From Hahella chejuensis KCTC 2396 (GTDB taxonomy: Bacteria > Pseudomonadota > Gammaproteobacteria > Pseudomonadales > Oleiphilaceae), in the NCBI RefSeq assembly GCF_000012985.1, contig NC_007645.1:5664581-5728580 (forward strand): DNA of 64,000 nucleotides. The letters run 5' to 3'. Made by a program: the position numbers and the translations under genes. Under the pieces are notes generated by a model. It saw nothing but the letters and a program-made list of their open reading frames with translations, was not told the DNA's origin and searched no databases. Shown piece by piece: positions 25,047 to 34,618 of the stretch (position 1 is the stretch's first letter; the number at the start of each line of letters is the position of its first letter).

Positions 25047-27478
25047 GAGGATGAGTTCTCCGTGTCGTTATGGGCGCCGAGGCCAAGCATGGTCTCCAGC
25101 AAAGGCAGCATGGCGTTCACCCGGCTGTAGTCAAAATCAGGGTCGGCGGCCACCGCGCCTGCTGCTGCGGTAGTGGAACGCGACTTACGTCGCAGGTTCG
25201 CCCGCTCGCCGTCGGCGAAGCTGGAGAATGTCCGGCGCAGTAAGGGCAGCAACAGCATGAAACGCTCTTCCGGCAAGGCGCATAAATAGGCGTCCAGCAC
25301 CGACCACAGTCGGTCGTCATGGATCAGCAGCAGGCCCGAGCCTTCCAGCAGCCCTTCGATCCAGGCCGCCGCGTGAGAAGGTTCTTCCGCCGCAGACAGC
25401 GCGAAGGACAGCGCATTCGCCGCTTCGTCGCCGCTGATCTGATCCGCGCCCAACAATAGTCGATAGCAGCGTCCCAGAATCACGCCATTCACATCGGATT
25501 GCCGCGCCAGACGGGACAGTTCCCGCCACCACTCAGCGAGTCGCTCAGCATCCGCATAAAGCTTGAGTGCGTCCGTCATATCCGCGATCAACTTGGCGTG
25601 CACTTTAGCGGCGTCTTCGTCTACATTGCGACACTGATACACCAGTCCGATATTGATGCGGGCGCAGAAACCCTCGATGACATGATGCAAAATCGAGGTA
25701 TCCGCGCCGCGCACATCGCCATAACGAACGATATTCACCAGTCGCGGCGCCGCCGCCATCAACTGGTCCACATCGCTGACCGTCGCCGCCTGCTGTTGCA
25801 GGACCACAATCGCATCGTGAATGGCTTCAGCCAGGTCCGCCAGCAACAGACGGTCCACCCAGGCGGTGATATCGCTCAATTTGCTGGCGTTGCGCAGTTG
25901 CTCCAAGGCGTATCCGGTAGCGGCGGTGGCGATGTTATTGCCCCACAGACTCTGTTCGATCAGGTTCAGCTCGAATTCCGGTTGCCACTGCAGACGCCAG
26001 ATCTCCTTGAACGTGCCCTTGCCGCTGCGATCGCTGACCAGACGCGCCCACTTCACACCTAGCAAATTGAGCCGATGAAACAAAGCCGAGCGTAGCTTGC
26101 CGTTGTCTTTACGCAAATCCAGTTCAAGATCTTCCTCGACCGTGGACACTTTCAGACGCAGAGATTTCTGTTGCGCCTGCAAGTCCGCCTGCAACGGCGT
26201 CTTGGGCAGGTTTTCCGGCACCGCGCCGATACGGTCGCCCACCAGCAATTTACGCTGTAGCAACGCCAGAGGGGCGGCGTCGCCGAAGCAGAACAGGGTC
26301 TGGATGGTTTCATTCATTTCATCCAGGCTGGGTTGCGGCTTCTCCCGCAACGCCGCCAGCGTGTCGGCCATGCGCACCGCTTCAATAACGCTGGAGGGCG
26401 CCACATCAAAGCCTTGCTCACGCAGCTCCCGCGCCGCCCGCGTCAGCCAGGAGGCGGAAATACCGTCGCGCACCGGCTCGCCGTTTTCATCGCTGCGCGC
26501 CGCGTAGCGCCAGATATGCTCATACCAGCCCGGCGCGTCCACGCCGGCGCCGTAGCCGCTGCGGTAACTGATCCGATCATAGGTCCAGGGTATCCAGGTG
26601 GCGCTCAGTTTGATTTTAGGCAACCCCTTGATCAGCGCATTGTCGTCCTTGATCGCAACTTTTTTCACCAGCGCCGGTACGTGCCAGGCGCCGCAAATCA
26701 CCGCAATGCGCTGAAAGCCTTCTTTCTCAGCCTTGCGCACCATCGAGCGCATCCAGGCTTCACGACGCGCTTCGCGATCACTGAGCTTCTGTGCGGAGGC
26801 TTCCGCGCGCAAGGCGCCCATGGCGTCCGCAATCGCAGCGAACACGTCAGCGCCCTGGCTGTGCTGCTCCACCACGTGCTCCCACCAGCGCTCGCCGTCG
26901 GAGAATCCCGCCGCGGCGGCCAACGCGTCCAGCGGATCGCCGCTGAGAGTCAATGAATCGATGCTTGGCTCTCCGTCTTGCTCTGGACAATCGTCCTCGC
27001 CGGCATGCTCTTCCGCAGCGGGCGCGACAGTTTCAGCCTCGACCTGACGCGCAGGATTTTCATCCAACGCCTCTTCACTCTGTTCCTGCGCCCTCTCCTG
27101 CTCAGCGGCTTCCGCAGCAGCCGCAGCTTCTTGTCGAGCCTGCCGCGCCAGCGCCAGACTGTGCGTCTGCGGCAAATCAAAGAAACGCAAAGGCAGACTA
27201 TTACGCCGCGCAAAATGCATCGCCTGCCATTCCGGCGAGAATTCCGTAAAGGGATAGAACACACTGTCGCGGTAGTCATCTCCCGCATAAATCAACTGCG
27301 CCACTGGCGGCTGTAACTGCTCGCTGTGAAGATGCTCCAACAGCGGCTCCGCTTCCTGCGGCCCTTCCACCAACAGGATGTCCGGCTGGAAATCCGCCAG
27401 CGCTTTTAACATGCTGGCGGTGGAGCCGGGCCCATGGTGACGAATGCCCAGATATAGAATTTTGTCGTTGATAAGCAT
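25043..27478 (-). CDS. DUF5682-family protein, ChaN/TIKI/EreA-like
   Basis: An 811-residue soluble protein. The N-terminal third has the pattern GIRHHGPGS (H14, H15), LLVEGPQE (E38) and a GAWHVPALVKK block near residue 270. This His/Glu/His pattern resembles the ChaN/TIKI/erythromycin-esterase superfamily and suggests a metal-dependent hydrolase-like site. Between them is a low-complexity Ala/Glu insertion (about 115-170). The remainder is alpha-helical, without a motif I can name. The protein matches what I know as DUF5682. It overlaps the VWA gene by ATGA and lies 97 bp after the MoxR gene. The function is unknown. Confidence 0.75.
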   Translation of the reverse strand: MLINDKILYLGIRHHGPGSTASMLKALADFQPDILLVEGPQEAEPLLEHLHSEQLQPPVAQLIYAGDDYRDSVFYPFTEFSPEWQAMHFARRNSLPLRFFDLPQTHSLALARQARQEAAAAAEAAEQERAQEQSEEALDENPARQVEAETVAPAAEEHAGEDDCPEQDGEPSIDSLTLSGDPLDALAAAAGFSDGERWWEHVVEQHSQGADVFAAIADAMGALRAEASAQKLSDREARREAWMRSMVRKAEKEGFQRIAVICGAWHVPALVKKVAIKDDNALIKGLPKIKLSATWIPWTYDRISYRSGYGAGVDAPGWYEHIWRYAARSDENGEPVRDGISASWLTRAARELREQGFDVAPSSVIEAVRMADTLAALREKPQPSLDEMNETIQTLFCFGDAAPLALLQRKLLVGDRIGAVPENLPKTPLQADLQAQQKSLRLKVSTVEEDLELDLRKDNGKLRSALFHRLNLLGVKWARLVSDRSGKGTFKEIWRLQWQPEFELNLIEQSLWGNNIATAATGYALEQLRNASKLSDITAWVDRLLLADLAEAIHDAIVVLQQQAATVSDVDQLMAAAPRLVNIVRYGDVRGADTSILHHVIEGFCARINIGLVYQCRNVDEDAAKVHAKLIADMTDALKLYADAERLAEWWRELSRLARQSDVNGVILGRCYRLLLGADQISGDEAANALSFALSAAEEPSHAAAWIEGLLEGSGLLLIHDDRLWSVLDAYLCALPEERFMLLLPLLRRTFSSFADGERANLRRKSRSTTAAAGAVAADPDFDYSRVNAMLPLLETMLGLGAHNDTENSSS

Positions 27479-27575
27479 GATTCGCTTGTCGCCCTTTTTT
27501 GACGCGCATCGCCGCTCTGCCGCCGCCTCAAACAGCGGCGCGCGCAGCGGACGCGCGTTCGTCAGCCCCGGTGTT

Positions 27576-28661
27576 TCAGCTCAGTTCGCGACAGGCGCGA
27601 TACACGTCTTTCCAGTCGTCGCGCTCTTTCACTACCGTTTCCAGGTATTCGCGCCATACCACTGCATCCTGCACCGGATCTTTCACAATAGCCCCGATCA
27701 GGCCTGAGGCGAGATCTGATGCGGACAGTTTTCCGTCGCCAAAATGGTGGGCCAGGCTGAGGCCGCTGTTCATCACGGAAATAGCCTCAGCGGTGCTGAG
27801 GGTGGCGCTTGGCGTCTTCAACTTCTCTTTGCCGTCCAGGGTTTTACCTTCGCGCAACTCACGGAAAATGGTGACCACGCGCTGAATTTCCGCAATAGCG
27901 TTAACTTCCACGGGTAGTTCCAGAGCGCGTCCCATATCGCTGACGCGCCTGGAGACGATGTTCACTTCTTCTTCGATGGTGGCGGGCGTGGGCAGTATCA
28001 CGGTATTGAAGCGACGCTTGAGAGCGCTGGACAACTCGTTGACGCCACGGTCGCGGTTGTTGGCGGTGGCGATGACATTGAAACCGCGCACCGCCTGCAC
28101 TTCGTCGTTCAATTCCGCAATGGGGAGATGCTTTTCCGACAGCACGGTGATGAGCGTGTCCTGAACGTCCGATGGAATCCGCGTCAGCTCCTCAATACGA
28201 CAAATCTTGCCTTGCGACATGGCGCGCATCAGCGGCGACTCCACCAGCGCATCGCGACTGGGTCCGTGAGCCAACAACTGCGCATAGTTCCAACCATAGC
28301 GCATGGCTTCCTCGCTGGTGCCGGCCGTGCCCTGCACCACCATAGTGGAATCGCCGGAGACGGCCGCCGCCAGATGCTCGGAAACCCAGGATTTCGCCGT
28401 ACCGGGCACGCCGTAAAGCAACAGCGCGCGATCCGTGGTCAGAGTGGCCACGGCGATTTCCATAAGCCTGCGGGAGCCAATGTATTTCGGCGTCACTTCG
28501 AAACCGTTATCCAGTTTGCCGCCCATTAGATAGGTGCAGACCGCCCAAGGGGACAACGCCCAGTTGGCGGGGCGCTGGCGCTTGTCCACTTCACGCAGCG
28601 CTTCCAGTTCCTGCTGGAACAGTTGCTCTGCGTGCTTTCTTAGAATGGCTTGTTCGGTCAT
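27576..28661 (-). CDS. MoxR-type AAA+ ATPase
   Basis: A 361-residue ATPase. Walker A is GVPGTAKS (84-91); the Walker B-like segment is ICRIEELTR; sensor 1 is IATANNRD; the Arg-finger region is ALKRRFNTVILPTP. The order and spacing fit the MoxR/dynein-related class. Its ATG overlaps the stop of the DUF5691 gene (ATGA), with AAGGAG upstream. MoxR ATPases typically work with VWA proteins to remodel or activate complexes, and both are present in this cluster. Cytosolic, presumably hexameric. Confidence 0.92.
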   Translation of the reverse strand: MTEQAILRKHAEQLFQQELEALREVDKRQRPANWALSPWAVCTYLMGGKLDNGFEVTPKYIGSRRLMEIAVATLTTDRALLLYGVPGTAKSWVSEHLAAAVSGDSTMVVQGTAGTSEEAMRYGWNYAQLLAHGPSRDALVESPLMRAMSQGKICRIEELTRIPSDVQDTLITVLSEKHLPIAELNDEVQAVRGFNVIATANNRDRGVNELSSALKRRFNTVILPTPATIEEEVNIVSRRVSDMGRALELPVEVNAIAEIQRVVTIFRELREGKTLDGKEKLKTPSATLSTAEAISVMNSGLSLAHHFGDGKLSASDLASGLIGAIVKDPVQDAVVWREYLETVVKERDDWKDVYRACRELS

Positions 28662-30163
28662 GACTGTAGCTCCTTATGGAAATCAACGCGGTTCTTGTAC
28701 ACCGTCAGCAAAGGGTTGGTTCGGTCGTCTTGCAAGGGCTCCAGCAGGGAGCGAATCTTTTCGTAAGACGTCAACGAAAACTGGTACGCCAACTGGTCAA
28801 TCGTCTGATGGGCGTCGTAATACCAGCTTTCGCCTTCGATAATCTTGGCGCGGATCATGTCCGCTATGGCTTCGGACAGTTTCGGCGTGAGGTGTGCGAA
28901 AGCTTTGAGTTGATACAGCACCGGCAGCCAGAACTGGCTGTCTTTCTTCATCGCCGCCTGCAACGCCGGCAATATCAGCGGCTCGATTTTTTCAGCGGGG
29001 AAACCGGCTGCCAGTCCGCCCAGGTATTCCGTGCGCTCCACTTCGGTCAGCGCGGGAAACAGCGCTTCAAAATAGGTCACGTCGCCATGCAACATAGCGC
29101 CTTCGGACAACGCCTGCAGCGCGGCTTCCGCGTAGTCGCTGCGGCGGTACAAATCTATCGTCTGCTCCAGAGAAGTTTGCAGAATCTCAGCGCTGGCGCG
29201 GGGCGGCAGCAAAGCCAGCACTTGATAAAACCAGCCCGCCCGTTTGCCCACCTTGGTGCGATTGGGCAAATGCGTCAGATCTTCTTTAACGCCCCACTTT
29301 TCCCAGGCCTTGTCGAACTCTTTGGGCGGCTCAATATTTAATTGGGATTTTTTCAACAGCGCTTTCTTCAACTGCATCGATTTCGCAAGCCACTCGCGCA
29401 ACGGCGTCAACACAGACGCATCCCCCAGCTGCGCTAAAAACCGGGTCGCCTGATATCTTACTGGCTGACTGCGATCATCGGCGCAGGCAGACAGAAATTC
29501 ACTGTCCCTGGCATTCAGGCCGACGCTCATTACTTCCAGCAACGCGGCGCGCTCCTTGGCGGGCTCGTCTTTCCAGATCGCGCTCAATTGACTCAACGCT
29601 TCGGCTGGGTCCGCCTCGCGCAAACGACGCAACGCGTCCACTCTGGCCAAGCCGCTGAGATGGGGCAGCTCCTCCGACGCGGGAGCGTCGCTGCGCAACG
29701 CTTCCCACTTGGGGTTGAGTCCGCATAACCAGCGCCCGCGCTCGCCCATCACGTGGCGCAGACTGACTTGCAAGCGGGGCTGATTCAGCGCCGCATCCAA
29801 TAGATCCGCCAACGCAGCCGGAGGCGACACACGCCCTGCGTCAGCCAGCGCCGTCAGGTACTCTGACAACAAACGCATATCTTTGCCGCGTAAGGCGGCG
29901 CGCAGTAATTCTTCCGCGCGTCCGCCGCACTGATCGACGGTTTCAGGCTGGGCCGGGGCCACAGTCAGAGCGTGTTGATGAGAACGCCCCAGCAAACGCG
30001 TGAAGTTGAACATAACGGCGGTCTTCAGCAGTCGGCGCTCCGCCGGCTCCTCCGCCATCTTGTCCAGCGCCGCACCCAACTCCGCTGTTGGCGCGGTCCA
30101 GGGCGCATCCTGGGCGTCACAGCCCAATATCAGACGCTTAACGCTATCGTTCCATTCCTGCAT
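28658..30163 (-). CDS. DUF5691-family helical-repeat protein
   Basis: A 501-residue, soluble, Leu/Ala-rich protein built of helical repeats that look like HEAT/ARM (for example DRSQPVRYQATRFLAQLGDA and LTPLREWLAKS). I match it to the DUF5691 family by its place between SWIM and MoxR genes and by its helical-repeat character. No catalytic motif is visible. It is likely a scaffold or target-recognition subunit. Its stop overlaps the ATG of the MoxR gene. It lies 56 bp after the SWIM gene. Confidence 0.75.
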   Translation of the reverse strand: MQEWNDSVKRLILGCDAQDAPWTAPTAELGAALDKMAEEPAERRLLKTAVMFNFTRLLGRSHQHALTVAPAQPETVDQCGGRAEELLRAALRGKDMRLLSEYLTALADAGRVSPPAALADLLDAALNQPRLQVSLRHVMGERGRWLCGLNPKWEALRSDAPASEELPHLSGLARVDALRRLREADPAEALSQLSAIWKDEPAKERAALLEVMSVGLNARDSEFLSACADDRSQPVRYQATRFLAQLGDASVLTPLREWLAKSMQLKKALLKKSQLNIEPPKEFDKAWEKWGVKEDLTHLPNRTKVGKRAGWFYQVLALLPPRASAEILQTSLEQTIDLYRRSDYAEAALQALSEGAMLHGDVTYFEALFPALTEVERTEYLGGLAAGFPAEKIEPLILPALQAAMKKDSQFWLPVLYQLKAFAHLTPKLSEAIADMIRAKIIEGESWYYDAHQTIDQLAYQFSLTSYEKIRSLLEPLQDDRTNPLLTVYKNRVDFHKELQS

Positions 30164-30219
30164 GATGATTTCCGACCTGCATGATGTTTTCTGAATAGAT
30201 CCGACGACTCAGGCGGCGC

Positions 30220-31572
30220 TTAAGCAGCGAGCGCCTGACGCGAAGTGACATCGAAATACTGGCGTTCAGCCCATACGCCGAGCGGATTGAAACGGTCGCC
30301 GCACCACTCGCCTACGACGCGTACGGGGTGGCCGCCACTCACAGCGAGCAGCTTCCACAGATCGCCTGCGCGTTCGGCCAGCGGAACAGCTTTACCGCCA
30401 GCGTCAACCAGCCAGAAAGCGTCATCCTGACGCCAGGGAACCACTGCGTCGACGATAAAGGGATAGGGACCAACCCAGGGGTTCCGCGCGAGTAATTGTT
30501 CATACTGATTGAACATCGCGTCCAAACTCATCCCGGCAGGGGTCGTATGCGTATCGCCGGCGCGCTCTGGAGACAGTGTGGCGGCGTCCGCAAATATCGC
30601 CCGCAGCGGCGAACCGGATGGATAGAAATGGGCTTTGCCCCGAATCAGCTGGCCGCCGCGCCACCCCATCACGAGACTTGATCGTTGCGTTTCATGAGCG
30701 AAATTAACCACCTTCGCCATGCGCCCGCTCTCCAATCCCACCAGATGAATCACTTGCATCACCAGGCGGTCTTCCTGAGTCTGACTGTGCGACAACGCCA
30801 GCCAGACGTCTTCCACCGGATGGATCGCCAACAGCTCATCCTGACTCCACTGCCAGCCTATCTGCGTGCGAATATCCGCCTGCAGATCCTCCGCCAGTTG
30901 CTCCATTCTGTCGTAGGCGTTTAACAACAGGTACAAACGGCTTAGCGACGCAGCCAGTTCCGACATGCGGTCGCCGGTTATGGCGAGAGAGGCCATCTGG
31001 CGCACATGATTGGCCAGCCCCGGCGCCTGCGCGTCCACCATGCGCGACTCCAGATTTTTCCAGTACTGATAGTTCTTGTTCTGCAAGTCAGCGAGACCAG
31101 TGCGGGCGACGTCTTCCGCCCACAATGTCAACTCTTCCACTCCAGCGCTGACTTTCAGTTCGCGCTGTTCTTTACGCTTTTCCTTCGCGGCGGCGTCAAC
31201 CGGCTTTTTGTTCTGCGCGCGCTCTACTTTTTTCTGCTCGCGGTCAGCGCGGCTCTCCAGCCACTCGGCAACCCAATCGGGCGCGTCCTGCTGGCGGGTG
31301 AAACCATTTTGTTGCTGGGCGTACAGTAGAAACAGCGCGAGCCCATGCTTACAGGGAAATTTTCGGCTCGGGCAAGAGCATTTGAATGCAGGACCCGACA
31401 GGTCAATGCGGGACTGGTATGGCTTTGATCCGCTTCCCTGACAGTGCCCCCAGATGGCGTCATCGTTATATTCCAATAACGGCCATTTGCTTGTACTGGT
31501 GAGTTTCTGTGCGGCTTTGACTGAGGCGCTGTCCGGCGCCATGGCGATAATTTGTTCTTGATTCCAGGACAC
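30220..31572 (-). CDS. SWIM zinc-finger protein, first gene of the cluster
   Basis: A 450-residue protein that starts with GTG (GGAAAG upstream). The SWIM motif CxCxnCxH is clear: C65, C67, C74 and H76 in FKCSCPSRKFPCKHG. SWIM domains bind DNA or proteins. A charged helical segment rich in Lys/Glu/Arg follows (about 105-140), then a long mixed region without a name. The protein leads a minus-strand operon of SWIM, DUF5691, MoxR, DUF5682 and VWA genes. It is divergent from the AraC-family gene at 31770. A recognition role for the system is plausible, but inferred. Confidence 0.88.
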   Translation of the reverse strand: MSWNQEQIIAMAPDSASVKAAQKLTSTSKWPLLEYNDDAIWGHCQGSGSKPYQSRIDLSGPAFKCSCPSRKFPCKHGLALFLLYAQQQNGFTRQQDAPDWVAEWLESRADREQKKVERAQNKKPVDAAAKEKRKEQRELKVSAGVEELTLWAEDVARTGLADLQNKNYQYWKNLESRMVDAQAPGLANHVRQMASLAITGDRMSELAASLSRLYLLLNAYDRMEQLAEDLQADIRTQIGWQWSQDELLAIHPVEDVWLALSHSQTQEDRLVMQVIHLVGLESGRMAKVVNFAHETQRSSLVMGWRGGQLIRGKAHFYPSGSPLRAIFADAATLSPERAGDTHTTPAGMSLDAMFNQYEQLLARNPWVGPYPFIVDAVVPWRQDDAFWLVDAGGKAVPLAERAGDLWKLLAVSGGHPVRVVGEWCGDRFNPLGVWAERQYFDVTSRQALAA

Positions 31573-31769
31573 GAATTACAACTTTCCAATATGGGTGGTT
31601 GATTAGTGACGAGCGGCGGCTTATTTAAAACAGAATCGGCGGTAATTGTATAGAGCAGTCATTCATAATTCATATTTGCGCTTCGCATGCCGGGGCTGGT
31701 TAGAATAAGCTCGCCTGCGAACGCAAAATAAACATAATTTCGTTCCAACATGCAGCCCAAAGACGCGCC

Positions 31770-32786
31770 ATGATTATTCGAGACAGTCAGATTTCCGCCG
31801 CCTATCTCCGCGGCCTGGTAGATTATCTCACCATAAAACGACAAAATACGTCTTTATTCCTCCAACAATTCCAAATTTCCGAGGCGGTAATCGGCGAACC
31901 ACAGCAACGACTTCCCACCCGACTATTCAGCGCCATGCTGGAAGCCGCCGGCGTTCAGCTGAATGACGACCACATCGGGCTGCATGTCGGCGAACAAATC
32001 AAACCGGGGCAATACGGCGTTCTGGGACTCAGCGTCATGAACTGTAAAACCCTGCGGGAGGCGGTCGCCCGTCACGAACGCTATGAACGACTGGTTTGCG
32101 ACGTCGGACATACCACTTATCGCCTTTCCAGCGATGACGTGATTCTGAGCTGGGACAGTTGTTCGCCAGACTTGTCGCGACATATCGCGGAAGAGAATAT
32201 CGCCAGTTGGACCACATTCGCCCGCTGGATTACTGGCGCGTACGTTTCTCCAACGCTCATCCGCTTCCAGCACTCGCGCCCTTCCGACATCCGCGAGCAC
32301 GAGCGCCTGTTCCAGTGTTCTCTGGAATTCTCCTGCGACAGCATTGAAGTTCACTTCCCCAGCGTCTATCTGGACTTGCCCCTACGCCAACATGACCCCG
32401 CCATGCTGGCGCTGCTGGACGAGTATGCCGACCGCCTGTTGCTGCAACTCAATCCTGAGGCGAATTTCAGCGACAAAGTTAAAGCAGCGCTCACCAACCT
32501 GCTGCAGGCTGGCGATATCAGTCTGCAAAAAACGGCGCGGACGTTGAACCTTTCTGCAAGGGCGTTGCAACGTCGGCTGCAAGAGGAAGGATGCAGTTAT
32601 CAACAGATCCTCGACGAGACGCGCCGGGAGTTGGCGCTGCGGCAAATCAGCGATGAGCGTCTGGACCTGTCGGAAATCACTTTCTTTCTCGGATTCGCCG
32701 ACCAGAGCGCCTTTCAGCGGGCGTTCAAACGCTGGACCGGGCGAACGCCGGGACAGTATCGCCGCGAGCAGGAACTGACGGGTTAG
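31770..32786 (+). CDS. AraC-family transcription regulator
   Basis: A 338-residue protein. The N-terminal 190 residues match the effector-binding domain of OruR/ArgR-type AraC regulators (LGLSVMNCKTLREAVARHER). The C-terminal HTH pair (about 240-335) shows ISLQKTARTLNLSARALQRR and LSEITFFLGFADQSAFQRAF, then the conserved WTGRTPGQYRR end. It is divergent from the SWIM gene across a 197-bp gap, so it may regulate that cluster, or may act elsewhere. The effector is unknown. Confidence 0.88.
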   Translation: MIIRDSQISAAYLRGLVDYLTIKRQNTSLFLQQFQISEAVIGEPQQRLPTRLFSAMLEAAGVQLNDDHIGLHVGEQIKPGQYGVLGLSVMNCKTLREAVARHERYERLVCDVGHTTYRLSSDDVILSWDSCSPDLSRHIAEENIASWTTFARWITGAYVSPTLIRFQHSRPSDIREHERLFQCSLEFSCDSIEVHFPSVYLDLPLRQHDPAMLALLDEYADRLLLQLNPEANFSDKVKAALTNLLQAGDISLQKTARTLNLSARALQRRLQEEGCSYQQILDETRRELALRQISDERLDLSEITFFLGFADQSAFQRAFKRWTGRTPGQYRREQELTG

Positions 32787-32798
32787 CCGCCCGGGCCG

Positions 32799-33125
32799 CT
32801 AGTGATAGCTGATGCGATGCGCATCCAGGCGCACATCCTTCACCAAGCGCCCCAGGGTGTCTACTTCACCGTTATATCGTTCCTCACCGGTGGAGGAAAA
32901 CTCAAACGTATAGGTTCGCGCCAGACCCATGGAGCCGCGCGCGTCCCGCCGAAAACTCAACTTGCGCAGCGCTACGCTGCCGTCAAGGAATTGCAGATCA
33001 AGCTCCTGGCACTGGCGCCGAGCGGCGACTAAAGCGATCTCCCGCACCTTCAACGCCTCCCACCATCCCCACAAAGCGATGGCGCAAAGCGTCAGCCAGA
33101 ACAGGTCGATCAGTTGCAGATTCAT
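32799..33125 (-). CDS. DUF3301-family single-pass membrane protein
   Basis: A 108-residue protein from the ATG at 33125; an upstream in-frame start would precede the membrane segment with an unlikely leader. Residues about 3-22 form a membrane segment (LIDLFWLTLCAIALWGWW), followed by CQELDLQFLDGSVALRKLSF, the typical DUF3301 core, and a beta-strand tail with ARTYTFEFSSTG. The family is conserved in gammaproteobacteria and its function is not known to me. It is convergent with the AraC gene. Confidence 0.82.
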   Translation of the reverse strand: MNLQLIDLFWLTLCAIALWGWWEALKVREIALVAARRQCQELDLQFLDGSVALRKLSFRRDARGSMGLARTYTFEFSSTGEERYNGEVDTLGRLVKDVRLDAHRISYH

Positions 33126-33259
33126 AGGGTTTCCATCTTTACTATGGAGATAGTTTTCATCATAACGATTCTGCCGTGGGAGACGCCAACAGCCTGCAGC
33201 GCTTCTGATAATTTTCACGCGGTTCGAATAACAACGCAGATCACTTCTTTGGGGGCGAG

Positions 33260-33703
33260 TCAGGCGGTCGTCAAGTGCATCAATAGATATTCGCCAGTAG
33301 GCAGATCAACCCCACGTTCGATTTCACACCAGCCCCGATGGCGATAAAAGGCGACCGCCTGCTCGTTTTTGGCGGCGACTTTCAACTGTAACGGCGGCGC
33401 ATAACGTCGACGACAAAACTCCAACAGCGCCGTACCGACGCCTCTATTTTTATAGGGCTTGTCGACATACAGGTTGTGAATAAAGCTCTCCGGCTTCCAG
33501 ACAGAAACAAATCCCACCGCTACGCCTTCGTGATCGGCGACATACACTTCTTCGTCTCGCACGCTGCCCAAAAAGTCATGGATAGAAAACATATCGGCTT
33601 CAATCCAGTAAAACGTCTCCTTGCGCGACTCAAAAAAAATCCTGCTCAAATCAGGCGTGTCCGCCGCCGTCGCAGCGCGGACGACTAGCTCATTCAGCTT
33701 CAT
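33260..33703 (-). CDS. GNAT-family N-acetyltransferase
   Basis: A 147-residue protein from the internal ATG at 33703, which gives MKLNELVVRAATAAD, a normal GNAT beginning. An upstream ATG would add 33 residues without similarity. The acetyl-CoA loop is in IHNLYVDKPYKNRGVGTALL (Q/RxxGxG/A), then a helix (LEFCRRRY) and AVAFYRHRGWCEIERG, the usual GNAT end. The substrate is unknown. Confidence 0.88.
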   Translation of the reverse strand: MKLNELVVRAATAADTPDLSRIFFESRKETFYWIEADMFSIHDFLGSVRDEEVYVADHEGVAVGFVSVWKPESFIHNLYVDKPYKNRGVGTALLEFCRRRYAPPLQLKVAAKNEQAVAFYRHRGWCEIERGVDLPTGEYLLMHLTTA

Positions 33704-33904
33704 CTGATACCAATCATTCAGTCCATTTCCAAACCGACAACATGGTTCCAGAGCCGACAAGCGAATGCAATGTTGGATTACGCGCGCCCATCCTGCGCTC
33801 AAGTTTCGCCGCCGGTTTACTCGTAACCCGTTCTATTCAAAACATATCCCTCGACATTTGAGATAACGCCGCCGACATTAATAATATTTTTAATAATTTA
33901 TTTA

Positions 33905-33932
33905 TTGACAACCAGCATCAAAACTATAGACT
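33905..33932 (+). promoter_or_regulatory. Candidate sigma-70 promoter for the cold-shock gene
   Basis: TTGACA at 33905-33910 and TAGACT at 33927-33932 with a 16-bp spacer, in an A/T-rich stretch. A start just after this would give a 5' leader of about 150 bases, typical of cspA-like cold-shock genes. The rest of the 387-bp gap (33704-34090) shows no gene. Confidence 0.5.
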
Positions 33933-34090
33933 CACGGAAAGGTAGAAAGAAAGCCTCTAGTTTTATTTAACACTCCGCTCGATGTTTTAGTCATAATCTT
34001 CGTCCTGTAGTTTTAAATTCCAGTCTTGTTTTTCCACTTTAAAACCGCCCGCAAGGCAAATTTTTATTCATTTATTTTCAGGAGATTTTT

Positions 34091-34300
34091 ATGTCCGATA
34101 CAGTTAAAGGCACTGTTAAATGGTTCAATGAAACTAAAGGTTTTGGTTTTATTCAACAAGAATCAGGCCCAGACGTATTCGCTCATTTCAGCGCTATCGT
34201 AAGCAATGGATTCAAAACCCTGACGGAAGGTCAGCAGGTTGAGTTCACTGTCGCCAAAGGTCCAAAAGGGCCACAGGCTGAGAACATTGTTTGCTTATAA
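34091..34300 (+). CDS. Cold-shock protein, CspA family
   Basis: A 69-residue single cold-shock domain. RNP1 is KGFGFI and RNP2 is VFAHF; basic and aromatic residues typical of nucleic-acid binding are present ([10 protein letters not shown]). AGGAG lies upstream of the ATG. It binds single-stranded RNA/DNA and acts as an RNA chaperone. A long A/T-rich leader precedes it, matching the temperature-responsive leaders of csp genes. The rnr gene follows 318 bp downstream on the same strand, giving a cold-adaptation neighbourhood. Confidence 0.95.
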   Translation: MSDTVKGTVKWFNETKGFGFIQQESGPDVFAHFSAIVSNGFKTLTEGQQVEFTVAKGPKGPQAENIVCL

Positions 34301-34618
34301 GCAGCAATAATCGGAGCTATCGGAAATATTATTTTTGCTAGCCCTTTTTCTCAATGCGAGCGGGGGCGGATATATCGCCGCCCCAGCCGCATGAGCTTAA
34401 ACTAAATTTGTTCCGCTTTTATCCGCAAAAAGCCACTTGGCCATTCGCCATCGCCTTCCACGAACATATCTTTATAAGCGCTCGTCGCTTATTTCTTAAT
34501 AAATTAAAGCATTACCAGCCAATATATCTTGTCGAGTTTTATCTGAACTACACTGAAGCCTTCCTTCATATATTATCCAGAGCAAGTTATCGGCTGTCTT
34601 TTCCAAAGAGGAAACACC
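34301..34618. other. Gap between csp and rnr
   Basis: Contains a G/C-rich hairpin (GGGGCGG / CCGCCCC, loop about 8 bases) near 34365-34385, without a T-run. It may mark the csp transcript end. An A/T-rich stretch with no clear promoter leads to rnr. AAGAGGAAAC precedes the rnr ATG. No small gene is visible. Confidence 0.45.
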
